From the NCBI GenBank assembly GCA_964651475.1, contig CAZYXV010000005.1, positions 1-64,000 on the forward strand: a stretch of DNA of 64,000 nucleotides, read 5' to 3'. The stretch is from JBGSMF01 sp964651475 (lineage in GTDB: Bacteria; Chloroflexota; Anaerolineae; Fen-1058). The notes under the pieces are model-generated. The model worked only from the letters and a program-made list of their open reading frames with translations. It was not told the origin of the DNA and searched no databases. Shown here one piece after another: positions 35,204 through 43,696 of the stretch; position 1 is the stretch's first letter; every line of letters begins with the position of its first letter. The position numbers and the translations under genes were made by a program.

Positions 35204-37234
35204 ATGGAAAATACGCTGACCTTTGAACTCGAGGCGGACGAAGTAGAGGTTTTTCTTCAGGACGTCAACGAGCATCTCCAGGCGATGGAGAGCGGCATCT
35301 TGAGCCTGGAGCGTTCGGGCGACGAGGAAACGCTCAACGCCGTGTTTCGCGCCGCGCACACGCTCAAAGCTGTGGCGGGCGCCGTGGGGCACCAACACAT
35401 GGCCGAACTGACCCATACCATGGAAACCTTGTTCGACGCCATGCGCCAGGCCACGCTGACGCCCGCGCCCGATATGACCGACGAGCTGCTCGCCGCGGTG
35501 GACGTGCTCAAGGCACTGCGCGACGAAGTGGTCACCTGCCAGCCCAGCGGCATAGATACAGCGCCAATTCTGGCCCGGCTGCGCGCCTTGATTTCACGCG
35601 GCGCGGACTCTGAACTGTCCGCGCCGGCAGAGCGAGCCGAGGGAATGCTTTCGCCGGAACAGGCGGCCTACTTGCAAGAGCTTGCCAGAAGCGGGTATGC
35701 AATCTTGCACATCAACGTCACCCTCTGCCAGGACACTTTTGCGCAGGCGGCCCGCCTGTTGCAAGCGACTATGGCTATGGCCGAAGCGGGGCATATTATT
35801 GCCCAAAACCCATCGGAAGAAGACTTGCTCGACGACCGGCAAGAAGGACGGCTGTGGGTCGTGCTCGCCACGCAGGCCGAACCCGACGCCATCAAAGAGC
35901 GCCTGGCCGACGTGACCGACGTCGCCGAGTTCCAGGTGCAGGCGTACCCGCTGGCGCCGGCGGCGCCGCCTCCGCCAAAAGAAAATAACAACGCCGCGCC
36001 TTCCGTCCAGCGCGAGGCGAACCACGAATTGGACAAGACTGTGCGCATCAGCGTCGAACGGCTGGACATTTTGATGGACCTGGTGGGCGAAATGGTCACC
36101 AATCGCACGCGCCTGGCGCAGATCAAAGAGATGCTGCGGGCGCAATATGGCAAAAGCGAAAACGTCGGCGCGCTGGACGAAACCATTGGCGACATTGGCC
36201 AGATCATAGATCGCTTGCAAGACGAGGTGATGCGCGCCAGAATGTTGCCCATCTCGCAGCTCTTTGACAAGTTCCCGCGCACGGTGCGCGACCTGGCCCG
36301 CACCGCCGATAAGCAAGTCAACCTCGTCATCGCGGGTGAGGCGACCGAACTCGACCGTTCCATCATCGAAGCCATTGGCGACCCGCTCATTCACTTGCTG
36401 CGCAACGCCATAGATCACGGCCTCGAATTGCCGCAGGTTCGGCAGGCGGCGGGCAAGCCGCCGGCCGGCACGGTGCGGCTGACGGCCGAGCACGCCGAAG
36501 GGCAAATCATCGTCACCGTGCAAGACGACGGGCAGGGGATTGATCCGGCGAAAATACGCCAGGCGGCTGTGCGCCACGGCGTGATGTCTGAAGAGGAGGC
36601 CGCTTACCTGAGCGATAACGAAGCCGTCGCGCTCATTTTCCGCCCCGGCATGTCCACCGCCGAGAGAGTGACCGGCACGTCGGGGCGCGGCGTGGGATTG
36701 GACGTGGTGCGCACCAATATCAATCGAATCGGCGGCTCGGTCGTGGTGGACAGCGCGCCGGGGCGCGGGACGAGCTTTCGCATCACTTTGCCGCTCACCT
36801 TGGCCATTGTGCAGACGATGCTGGTTGATTTGGGCGGCGATGTGTACGCGATTCCTCTCACCAGCATCATCGAATCGTTGTATCTATCGGACGTGACCGT
36901 CAGCGGCGTGAAAGGGACCCCCGCCATACGCTGGCGCAACGAGGTGCTGCCGCTCTTGCATCTGGCCCAGTTCTTTGGCCGGCAAGCCCCCCGCCCAGAC
37001 TCCAAACCGGCCATCGTGGCGGTGGCCTGGGGCAAATTGCAGGCGGGGCTTGTCGTGGATAAAATCATCGGTAAACAAGAAATCGTCATCAAGCCGTTTG
37101 GTCCAATTATTGGCAATGTGCCGGGATTGGCAGGCTGCACGATCTTGGGAAATGGGCACATCGCGCTCATCGTGGACGTGCCCGGCCTGGTCAACACGGC
37201 AGCGCACGGTCGCTCTCAAACGGCGCGCGCCTAG
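35204..37234 (+). CDS. cheA: chemotaxis histidine kinase CheA (no receiver)
   Basis: 676 residues. Hpt (P1) with phospho-acceptor H52 in FRAAHTLKA. The usual HTLKG glycine is alanine. A Pro-rich linker precedes P3 dimerisation (DKTVRISVERLDILMDLVGEMV), the ATPase with LLRNAIDHG, DDGQGID and GTSGRGVGLDVV, and a C-terminal CheW-like regulatory domain. It phosphorylates the two CheY and CheB downstream. Preceded by a GGGAACG rather than a strong RBS. Confidence 0.93.
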   Translation: MENTLTFELEADEVEVFLQDVNEHLQAMESGILSLERSGDEETLNAVFRAAHTLKAVAGAVGHQHMAELTHTMETLFDAMRQATLTPAPDMTDELLAAVDVLKALRDEVVTCQPSGIDTAPILARLRALISRGADSELSAPAERAEGMLSPEQAAYLQELARSGYAILHINVTLCQDTFAQAARLLQATMAMAEAGHIIAQNPSEEDLLDDRQEGRLWVVLATQAEPDAIKERLADVTDVAEFQVQAYPLAPAAPPPPKENNNAAPSVQREANHELDKTVRISVERLDILMDLVGEMVTNRTRLAQIKEMLRAQYGKSENVGALDETIGDIGQIIDRLQDEVMRARMLPISQLFDKFPRTVRDLARTADKQVNLVIAGEATELDRSIIEAIGDPLIHLLRNAIDHGLELPQVRQAAGKPPAGTVRLTAEHAEGQIIVTVQDDGQGIDPAKIRQAAVRHGVMSEEEAAYLSDNEAVALIFRPGMSTAERVTGTSGRGVGLDVVRTNINRIGGSVVVDSAPGRGTSFRITLPLTLAIVQTMLVDLGGDVYAIPLTSIIESLYLSDVTVSGVKGTPAIRWRNEVLPLLHLAQFFGRQAPRPDSKPAIVAVAWGKLQAGLVVDKIIGKQEIVIKPFGPIIGNVPGLAGCTILGNGHIALIVDVPGLVNTAAHGRSQTARA

Positions 37235-37250
37235 GATAGCTGGAGGTAGT

Positions 37251-37928
37251 ATGGGAATGAATCACAGTGTTGTGCAGCAAAAGAGCGCCTCGTTAGCGGC
37301 GTGGTTGAGCGAAATACCCGAACCGAAACTCGAAGAGGTACTGCACACGGCCGTGGCAAGCGCCGCGCGAGGATTGGCAGATTTTGTGGGGCGTCCTATC
37401 CACCTCAGCACCTTTCAGGTCGAAGCGGTGCCGGTCGCTCGCATCACCCGCTATGCCGGCGATCCCGAAGCCGGCATGGTGGGGATTTACTTGTTGTTGG
37501 AAGGCGATTTGCGCGGGCAGGCCATTTTGATTATGCCTCTGGACAGCGCGAGGGCGCTGGCAAGCGTGCTCGTGGATACTTTACCGGACACGGCCAACGT
37601 CTTGGGCGACCTGGAACGTTCGGCATTGGCCGAGGTGGGCAACGTGATGGTCTCTTATTTTCTCAATGCGGTGGCGGGATTTCTCAGGCGGCCGAGGCCA
37701 TTGTATCCGTCGCCCCCGGCCGTGATGGTAGATATGTTGGGCGCTATCCTGGACGTGGTGGCCGCCCCGGCCGCGACTGAAAGTGATAATTTGTTGATTG
37801 TCGCCTGTGGGCTTTCTATGGGACGGATGGAGTCGCACCAGAGGGTGAGCATGCAACAGAGCGCCATGCAGGTTCACTTTTGGGTGCTGCCCGATACGGT
37901 GGCCGCGGCGTCGTCCGCCGTCGCTTGA
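37251..37928 (+). CDS. cheC: CheC-like CheY-P phosphatase with one active-site motif
   Basis: 225 residues. The second half has the CheC/CheX phosphatase signature S-x3-E-x2-N (ERSALAEVGNVMVSYFLNAVAGF, near residues 122-145). The corresponding helix in the first half (LHTAVASAARGLADF) lacks both Glu and Asn, so only one of the two classical sites should work. ATG 37251 follows GGAGG. It is adjacent to cheD, its usual binding partner. Confidence 0.85.
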   Translation: MGMNHSVVQQKSASLAAWLSEIPEPKLEEVLHTAVASAARGLADFVGRPIHLSTFQVEAVPVARITRYAGDPEAGMVGIYLLLEGDLRGQAILIMPLDSARALASVLVDTLPDTANVLGDLERSALAEVGNVMVSYFLNAVAGFLRRPRPLYPSPPAVMVDMLGAILDVVAAPAATESDNLLIVACGLSMGRMESHQRVSMQQSAMQVHFWVLPDTVAAASSAVA

Positions 37929-38058
37929 GTAGCCCCGGGTCGTTGCCCTGATGGAGATGTGCAAGCTAAACGCTCATCCCCCCATCTTGAACGGATCGAG
38001 CCGTCACAGTCCTGCCGGGCCAACTCGGCAGGTTGTGCAGAGTGAGCAGGAGGCGAGC

Positions 38059-38160
38059 ATGTTTGAAGGAATCTCTACAGTATGCCTGACAATCTGGCTG
38101 ATAGGAGGATTGACAGGCTCGTACCTGATGTATTGTTATTGTAAAAGCGGCAGTTTGTGA
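38059..38160 (+). CDS. 33-residue single-pass membrane peptide
   Basis: MFEGISTVCLTIWLIGGLTG..., one hydrophobic helix (about 7-27) with a Cys-rich end (YCYCKSGSL). ATG 38059 is preceded by a strong AGGAGG (38049-38054), better than that of several neighbours. It sits between cheC and cheD on the same strand. There is no known family. The good RBS, membrane helix and operon position support a real microprotein. Confidence 0.5.
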   Translation: MFEGISTVCLTIWLIGGLTGSYLMYCYCKSGSL

Positions 38161-38215
38161 CAGGTGGATGTTGACCACACAATCCTGCCCACATTCGTTA
38201 TCCCAGGAGCCGGTT

Positions 38216-38725
38216 GTGACGGAGAATTTGCGGCCTGTTTTTATTGGACAGATGATAGCGAGTGACGTTCCCGACGACGTGCTGGTGGCGTATGGGCTTG
38301 GGTCGTGCGTGGCAATTTGTCTGTATGACCCGGTGGCGAGAGTGGGGGGCATGGCGCACGCCTTGTTGCCCACCGTTCGCAGCGGGCGGGTGACCGAAGA
38401 CACTCCCTCCAAGTTCGTGGATCAAGGCGTGCCGTTGCTGGTTCATTCATTGTTGAAATTGGGCGCCAAACGTTTTCGGCTGTCTGCCTGTATCTGCGGC
38501 GGCGCTCAGATGCTATCTGGGGCCAGCCCGAACGGCCAATTGAACATTGGCAAGCATAACGTGCTGGCGGCCGAGGCCGCCTTGCGCGCGGTAAACATCC
38601 GGATACGGGGCCACGACACCTTTGGGCGCTTTGGCCGCACCGTGAAACTTTATCTTGCCAATGGACAAATAACCGTGAGAACCCTGGAACAAGGCGAGCG
38701 GGTCTTGTTAGCCGGTATACCCTAG
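38216..38725 (+). CDS. cheD: CheD receptor glutamine deamidase
   Basis: 169 residues. The catalytic Cys (C31 in GLGSC) and His (H48 in GGMAHALLP) are present. The Thr that completes the triad six residues before Cys in Thermotoga CheD is alanine (VAYGLGSC), so activity may be altered. GTG 38216 is chosen: AGGAG lies six bases before it, while the ATG at 38168 is only two bases from its GGTGG. CheD deamidates receptor glutamines and binds CheC. Confidence 0.87.
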   Translation: MTENLRPVFIGQMIASDVPDDVLVAYGLGSCVAICLYDPVARVGGMAHALLPTVRSGRVTEDTPSKFVDQGVPLLVHSLLKLGAKRFRLSACICGGAQMLSGASPNGQLNIGKHNVLAAEAALRAVNIRIRGHDTFGRFGRTVKLYLANGQITVRTLEQGERVLLAGIP

Positions 38726-38768
38726 GCGTTGGTCGAGGTTCAAGGCCGGCGCGTAGGAGGAGGTCGTG

Positions 38769-39134
38769 ATGCCCAAAATTATGATTGTGGATGACAGTTC
38801 GTTTACGCGAAACCATCTTCAAAAGCTGCTGACTGCCCACGGGTACGAGACGGTAGTGGCGGAAGACGGCGAGCAGGCTGTCAAGGTGTATCGCTCGGCC
38901 CACCCCGACGCCGTGCTGATGGACATGGTCATGCCCAAGTTAGGCGGCATAGATGCCCTGGCGCAGATCCGTCTTTTTGACCCGAGGGCCAAGGTGATTA
39001 TCCTCACCGCCATGGAACATAAACTGGCGGCGGCGCGCGCCATCCACATGGGTGCGGTGGATTTTATTGTAAAACCAGCCCTTCCCTCCCTGGTGCTGGC
39101 GAGACTGGATAAAGTACTAAAGCGCAAGGTGTGA
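38769..39134 (+). CDS. cheY: CheY-type response regulator 1
   Basis: 121 residues, receiver only. Acid pair VDDSS, phospho-acceptor in VLMDMVMP, Thr in ILTAM and Lys in IVKPAL are all in place. ATG 38769 after AGGAGGAGG (a GTG three bases earlier is also possible). It is about half identical to the next gene, so the two are a duplicated pair. Confidence 0.9.
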   Translation: MPKIMIVDDSSFTRNHLQKLLTAHGYETVVAEDGEQAVKVYRSAHPDAVLMDMVMPKLGGIDALAQIRLFDPRAKVIILTAMEHKLAAARAIHMGAVDFIVKPALPSLVLARLDKVLKRKV

Positions 39135-39167
39135 TGGCGCTTGTCGTTTCTCTTGCAGGAGGAAATT

Positions 39168-39524
39168 ATGCCAAAAGTGATGGTTGTAGATGACAGCTTG
39201 TTTATGCGGAATCACCTTGAAAAATTGCTTTCGTCCCACGGTTACGAGATTGTGTTGGCGGAGGATGGCGAGCAGGCCGTCCAGATGTACCGCGCGGCGC
39301 GGCCCGACGTGGTGCTGATGGACATTACCATGCCCAAGATGAACGGCATGGATGCCCTGGTCGAGATTAACCAGCTCGATCCTCGCGCCAGGGTGGTGAT
39401 GCTCACGGCGCTGGATCAGCAGCTGGTGGCGGCGCGCGCCGTCCACATGGGCGCCAAAGATTTCCTGGTCAAGCCCGTGCTGCCCACCAAGCTGCTCTTG
39501 ACGTTACAAAAAGTGCTGAGGTAA
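39168..39524 (+). CDS. cheY: CheY-type response regulator 2
   Basis: 118 residues, receiver only, with VDDSL, VLMDITMP, MLTAL and LVKPVL. ATG 39168 follows AGGAGG. The stop is followed after a few bases by cheB. Two CheY beside one CheA often divide motor output from phosphate sink. Which is which cannot be told. Confidence 0.9.
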   Translation: MPKVMVVDDSLFMRNHLEKLLSSHGYEIVLAEDGEQAVQMYRAARPDVVLMDITMPKMNGMDALVEINQLDPRARVVMLTALDQQLVAARAVHMGAKDFLVKPVLPTKLLLTLQKVLR

Positions 39525-39528
39525 TTTT

Positions 39529-40581
39529 ATGAGTACCCCTATTCGAGTTCTTATTGTAGATGACTCGGTCTTTTTGCGCCACACGTTAACCAAATATCTG
39601 GAAGCCGATCCCGATATCACGGTGGTGGGCGCCGCGGTGGATGGGGTGGATGCGCTGGCCAAAGTAGCCGAATTGAAACCGGGCGTCGTCGTCCTGGACG
39701 TAGAGATGCCGCGCATGGACGGCCTGACCGCGCTCGAACGCATTATGAAAGAGTGTTGCCCGACGCCGGTCGTCATGCTCAGCGCGCTCACTCAGCGCGG
39801 CGCCCGCACCACCATCCAGGCCCTTATGCGAGGCGCGGTTGACTTTGTGCCCAAGCCAGACACCGGCGTTGGCCTCAAAAGCATCATCCCAGAATTAATC
39901 GCCAAGGTCAAAATCGCCGCCGGCACCTCGACGGCCCCTCTCCCTATCACCGCCCCATTGAGAGAATTGCCCCCTACGCACAGGCCGGCGTCCCAGCCGT
40001 TGCGCTCCAGGGACCCGGTGATCGTGATTGGCGCTTCCACCGGCGGGCCGCGCGCGCTGCAAACAGTCTTGGGCGGCCTGCCCGCCAATTTGCCGGCTGC
40101 CGTCACGGTGGTGCAGCACATGCCGCCGGGGTTTACGCAATCCCTTGCGCAGCGCCTCAACGATAGCTCGGCGATTGCGGTGCAAGAAGCTGTTTTCGGC
40201 AAGAATCTCGAGCGCGGCCTGGCATTGTTGGCGCCGGGCGACTTTCACATGCAATTTGGAAGCGGCCGGCGGGTCGTGCTGGATAAAGGCCCTCGCCGCA
40301 ATCACGTGCGCCCGTCCGTAGATGTCACTATGGAATCCGCCGCCGAACATTACGGGGCGTCTGTCATTGGCGTGGTGCTCACCGGCATGGGAAGCGATGG
40401 CGAGCAGGGCGCCGCGCGAATCAAGGCGGCGGGCGGCAGAGTGATCGCCGAACACGAATCTACCAGCGTGGTGTATGGCATGCCGCGCTGCGTGGTCGAG
40501 GCCGGCCTGGCCGACCAGGTTGTGCCGCTGCCCCACATCGCTCAAACGCTGATCGAATTGATCAATAATGAACGAGTTTGA
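39529..40581 (+). CDS. cheB: CheB receptor methylesterase 1
   Basis: 350 residues. N-terminal receiver (phospho-acceptor D57 in VVLDVEMP) and C-terminal methylesterase with catalytic Ser (GASTGGP, near residue 169), His (QHMPPGF) and Asp (GMGSDGEQG). It removes methyl groups from MCPs when phosphorylated. The stop overlaps cheR by 14 bases, so the pair is coupled. Confidence 0.93.
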   Translation: MSTPIRVLIVDDSVFLRHTLTKYLEADPDITVVGAAVDGVDALAKVAELKPGVVVLDVEMPRMDGLTALERIMKECCPTPVVMLSALTQRGARTTIQALMRGAVDFVPKPDTGVGLKSIIPELIAKVKIAAGTSTAPLPITAPLRELPPTHRPASQPLRSRDPVIVIGASTGGPRALQTVLGGLPANLPAAVTVVQHMPPGFTQSLAQRLNDSSAIAVQEAVFGKNLERGLALLAPGDFHMQFGSGRRVVLDKGPRRNHVRPSVDVTMESAAEHYGASVIGVVLTGMGSDGEQGAARIKAAGGRVIAEHESTSVVYGMPRCVVEAGLADQVVPLPHIAQTLIELINNERV

Positions 40582-41425
40582 ATACGCTTTTGTCAAATAC
40601 AGAATCCTGAAATTGATTGGGGTGGATCTGGATTGTTACAAGGACGTCCAGATGCAGCGGAGGCTCCAAACCTTCCTGCACCGCTCGGGCTATGCCAACT
40701 GGCCGGCGCTGTTTCGCGCCATCCAAGACAGCCCAGAAGACTTGAACCGGCTTCGAGATCACTTGACGATCAACGTGTCTTATTTTTTCCGCGATCCGGA
40801 CAAGTACACGTATCTTCAAGAGGTGATTGCGCCCGAATTGATGCGCGGGCGCCCCAACCTGCGCGTGTGGAGCGCGGGCTGTTCGCACGGCCACGAGCCG
40901 TATTCGTTGATCGTGGTGTTGACCGAGTTAGCCGGCCCGTATCGCCAACATCAGATTTATGCCACCGATATTGACGGCGCCGCAATCGAGTGGGCGCAAG
41001 CCGGCGGGCCGTATACCGCCGAAGAAGTTGCCTACGTGCCGGCGGACCTGCTCGCCCGGTATTTCAGCTTGCGCGGCGGCCGTTATTGGTTCAACTACCC
41101 TTCTCTACAACGCAAGATTATGTTTAGCCAGCACAATCTCACGGCAGACCCTTTCGTCTTGCCGGGGACGGGCGAAGGCGAGTTTGACCTGATTGTCTGC
41201 CGCAACGTGGTGATTTATTTTACGGCCGAGAGCAAGCAGCAATTGTATCGGCGCTTTTACGACGCGCTGCGCCCCGGCGGCGTGCTCTTTATAGGCGGCA
41301 CCGAGATTATTTCCAAAGCCTCCGAGATAGGATTTGATACGATTGCAATGTCTTTTTACCGCCGCCCTTCTCAAGACAAACTTCAGCGCGAAACCAGGCC
41401 CCCCCCGCGCCGGGTTGTTCGCTAA
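40568..41425 (+). CDS. cheR: CheR receptor methyltransferase 1
   Basis: 285 residues. N-terminal all-alpha domain, then the SAM fold with VWSAGCSHGHEPYSL, YATDIDG and DLIVCRNVVIYF. The beta-subdomain for pentapeptide tethering is short, in keeping with MCPs that lack the pentapeptide. It closes the first che operon. The region after it carries the shared upstream element. Confidence 0.92.
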   Translation: MNEFEYAFVKYRILKLIGVDLDCYKDVQMQRRLQTFLHRSGYANWPALFRAIQDSPEDLNRLRDHLTINVSYFFRDPDKYTYLQEVIAPELMRGRPNLRVWSAGCSHGHEPYSLIVVLTELAGPYRQHQIYATDIDGAAIEWAQAGGPYTAEEVAYVPADLLARYFSLRGGRYWFNYPSLQRKIMFSQHNLTADPFVLPGTGEGEFDLIVCRNVVIYFTAESKQQLYRRFYDALRPGGVLFIGGTEIISKASEIGFDTIAMSFYRRPSQDKLQRETRPPPRRVVR

Positions 41426-41426
41426 A

Positions 41427-41498
41427 AAATACGGGGGCGGAGGCGGCAAAAATACAGTAGACTTACGTATAGACAATCCCGGCCAAATGAACGACAAT
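41427..41498 (+). promoter_or_regulatory. shared upstream element, copy B (second che operon)
   Basis: Counterpart of 22538-22610, with the same TTACGTATAGACAAT core and the CCAAATGAACGA tail. It lies 47 bases before the response-regulator gene. See the finding for the comparison. Confidence 0.65.
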
Positions 41499-41544
41499 TT
41501 AGGCAGGTCAATTTTCCTCACGGATTTCATATTGGAGTGGTTAC

Positions 41545-41937
41545 GTGAGACATATTCGCCTGATGTTGATAGACGACAACGCGACATTTCTGCGCATCGT
41601 GAGCCGCTTTTTGCAGCAGAATAAAGATGTGGTTGTGGTGGGCACGGCCACAGGCGGCGAGGCGGCCCTGGCGCGAGCCCAAGACTTGCAGCCGCACGTT
41701 GTACTGCTCGATCTGGCGATGCCGGGTTTATCCGGCTTTGATACCATCCCCCGCTTGCGCCAGCTTTTGCCCGAGGTAAGGATTATTGTTTTGACTTTAT
41801 TGAACGTTGACGGCTACCGCCAGGCGGCGTTGGCGGCCGGCGCAGACGACTTTGTATCCAAGTCGGCCATCAACACCGACTTGCTGCCTGCTATCCGCAG
41901 GGCCGCGATGGCGACGGCGCGCGTACCTGGCCAATGA
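41545..41937 (+). CDS. single-domain response regulator (NarL-type receiver)
   Basis: 130 residues. Receiver motifs LIDDN, VVLLDLAMPGLSGF, VLTLLN and DDFVSKSA resemble the NarL/LuxR class, but there is no DNA-binding domain. GTG 41545 follows GGAG. It is the first gene of the second unit and probably a partner of the hybrid kinase that follows. Confidence 0.82.
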   Translation: MRHIRLMLIDDNATFLRIVSRFLQQNKDVVVVGTATGGEAALARAQDLQPHVVLLDLAMPGLSGFDTIPRLRQLLPEVRIIVLTLLNVDGYRQAALAAGADDFVSKSAINTDLLPAIRRAAMATARVPGQ

Positions 41938-41978
41938 CGAATTGACGGGACGGTCTGACTTTAAGGAGAATAGATCAA

Positions 41979-43127
41979 ATGCGGCACTCTGACTCTCAAC
42001 AAGATGAATCCAAGTCGAATCTGGACAATCTTCACTCCACGTTCATTCGAAATGTGGAGCACGAGTTGCGCACGCCGCTGGCGATTATGCAGGGCTACGC
42101 CGAGTTGCTGCAAAAAGGCGAACTGGGAGACCTGGCGCCCGAACAGCAAGAGGCCATGTTTGTCATCGTCAACCGCGCCTACGAAATGCGCAAACTGGTG
42201 GACCGGCTGGGAGTGTTGATGGCAATTCAATCTCAGATGAGCGTGTGGCAGCAGTTCTCGTTGGCCGACGTCGTCGCCAGGCTGATGGCCCCCCGAAGCG
42301 ACGCCGCAGGCAAGGCCGGGCTGGATTTTGAATATCACATTGAGCCAGATGCGCCTTTGATGCAGGGCGACGCCGAACAAGTGCGCCGGGCGTGCGAGTG
42401 CCTGCTCGAAAACGCCTTCAAGTTCACGCCCAGGGGAGGCCGGGTGCACGTGCGCGTGTATACCGAGCCAGGCTGGGCCTGCTGCACCATCGCGGATACC
42501 GGCATCGGGATCGAGCCGGACAAGTTGGCGCATCTCTTTGACGGGTTTTACCAGGCCGATGGGTCAACCACCCGCCGCTACGGCGGCATTGGCCTGGGGC
42601 TGACGGTGGCCAAGGCCGTGATTGACTCGCACGGCGGCCGCATCGAGGTTAAAAGCCAGCCAGGGCAGGGCAGCCAATTTACCGTCAAATTTCCTCTTCT
42701 TTCAGAAGCGCACGGCGAACAGCTCCCCGAAAAGTCCGTCATCGTGCGCCACATCCTGGTGGTGGATGACGAGGAAAGCGTGGCTGTGTCGCTTCAGGCC
42801 GGGCTGGAAAAATTGCCGAATTGCCGGGTGGCGACCGCTTCCAACGGCATAGAGGCCCTGAGGCTTTTGGAACAGCAAGCGTTTGATTTGTTGGTGACCG
42901 ACTATAAAATGCCCGAGATGGACGGCCTGACGCTGGCGGCGCGCGTGCGGCAATTGTACCCCCAGACGTCCATTGTGATGCTCACCGCCTTTGGCGATGA
43001 AGAGCTTCGCCGGCAGGCAGCGGATGGCTCTATCCAATACATTTTGGACAAACCGGTCAAGCTTTCCGGCGTTCGCAACGTGGTCACGGCTGCACTGGAT
43101 GGCAAAAAGACGCAAGGAGAAGAGTGA
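41979..43127 (+). CDS. hybrid histidine kinase with C-terminal receiver
   Basis: 382 residues, soluble, with no sensor domain before the HisKA box (VEHELRTPLAIMQGYAELL, near 30). HATPase follows with LLENAFKFT, DTGIGIEPDK and GGIGLGLTVAK. A full receiver (VVDDEESV, LLVTDYKMPEMDG, LTAFG, DKPVK) ends the protein. The missing input domain suggests the kinase is driven by a partner, perhaps the preceding receiver. ATG 41979 after AAGGAG. Confidence 0.87.
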   Translation: MRHSDSQQDESKSNLDNLHSTFIRNVEHELRTPLAIMQGYAELLQKGELGDLAPEQQEAMFVIVNRAYEMRKLVDRLGVLMAIQSQMSVWQQFSLADVVARLMAPRSDAAGKAGLDFEYHIEPDAPLMQGDAEQVRRACECLLENAFKFTPRGGRVHVRVYTEPGWACCTIADTGIGIEPDKLAHLFDGFYQADGSTTRRYGGIGLGLTVAKAVIDSHGGRIEVKSQPGQGSQFTVKFPLLSEAHGEQLPEKSVIVRHILVVDDEESVAVSLQAGLEKLPNCRVATASNGIEALRLLEQQAFDLLVTDYKMPEMDGLTLAARVRQLYPQTSIVMLTAFGDEELRRQAADGSIQYILDKPVKLSGVRNVVTAALDGKKTQGEE

Positions 43128-43696
43128 TGGAACGTAACCCGGCGCCGGCGCAAAGCCTGGTGACGTTCAAGTTGGATCACCAGACTTTTGCGCTGCCCAT
43201 CGAGCCAATCGAGAGAATTGTCGAGATGGTTGCCGTCACGCCCATTCCGCAAGCTCATCGCTCGATCTTGGGGGTGATTAACGTGCGCGGCACAGTTGTG
43301 CCCGTGGTACACTTGGGCCGCCACCTGGGGTTGCCAGAAACCGATGTGCGCCTGGATACGCACGTTATCCTCGTTGGAGTGGGCGGACGCTCGATCGGCC
43401 TGGTAGTTGACCAGGTGATGGACGTGCTCAACCTCACCAGCAGCCAAATCATTGCGCCGGCCGATATTTTGCCGGATGGGCTGGGCGACGCGCCCTTGCT
43501 GCGAGGGCTGGTGCAGACGCAGGCGGGCACGTTGATGCTGCTCAATCTCGACTATCTATTCAGGCCCGATCACACGCTGAGCCAGGCCATCACGGCCTTG
43601 CCGGCGCTGGCAGATAAAGAGACAAACGCCGGCGCGGGGCAAGCGCCAGAGACGGCAACGTTTCCCATGGAATCTGCCCTGGAGACAAAAGCATGA
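43127..43696 (+). CDS. cheW: CheW-domain protein 2
   Basis: 189 residues. CheW fold (VTFKLDHQTFALPIEPIERI, ILGVINVRGTVVPVVHLGRHLGL) with a 40-residue polar C-terminal extension. ATG 43127 overlaps the kinase stop and follows AAGGAGA. It couples receptors to CheA2. Confidence 0.88.
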   Translation: MERNPAPAQSLVTFKLDHQTFALPIEPIERIVEMVAVTPIPQAHRSILGVINVRGTVVPVVHLGRHLGLPETDVRLDTHVILVGVGGRSIGLVVDQVMDVLNLTSSQIIAPADILPDGLGDAPLLRGLVQTQAGTLMLLNLDYLFRPDHTLSQAITALPALADKETNAGAGQAPETATFPMESALETKA

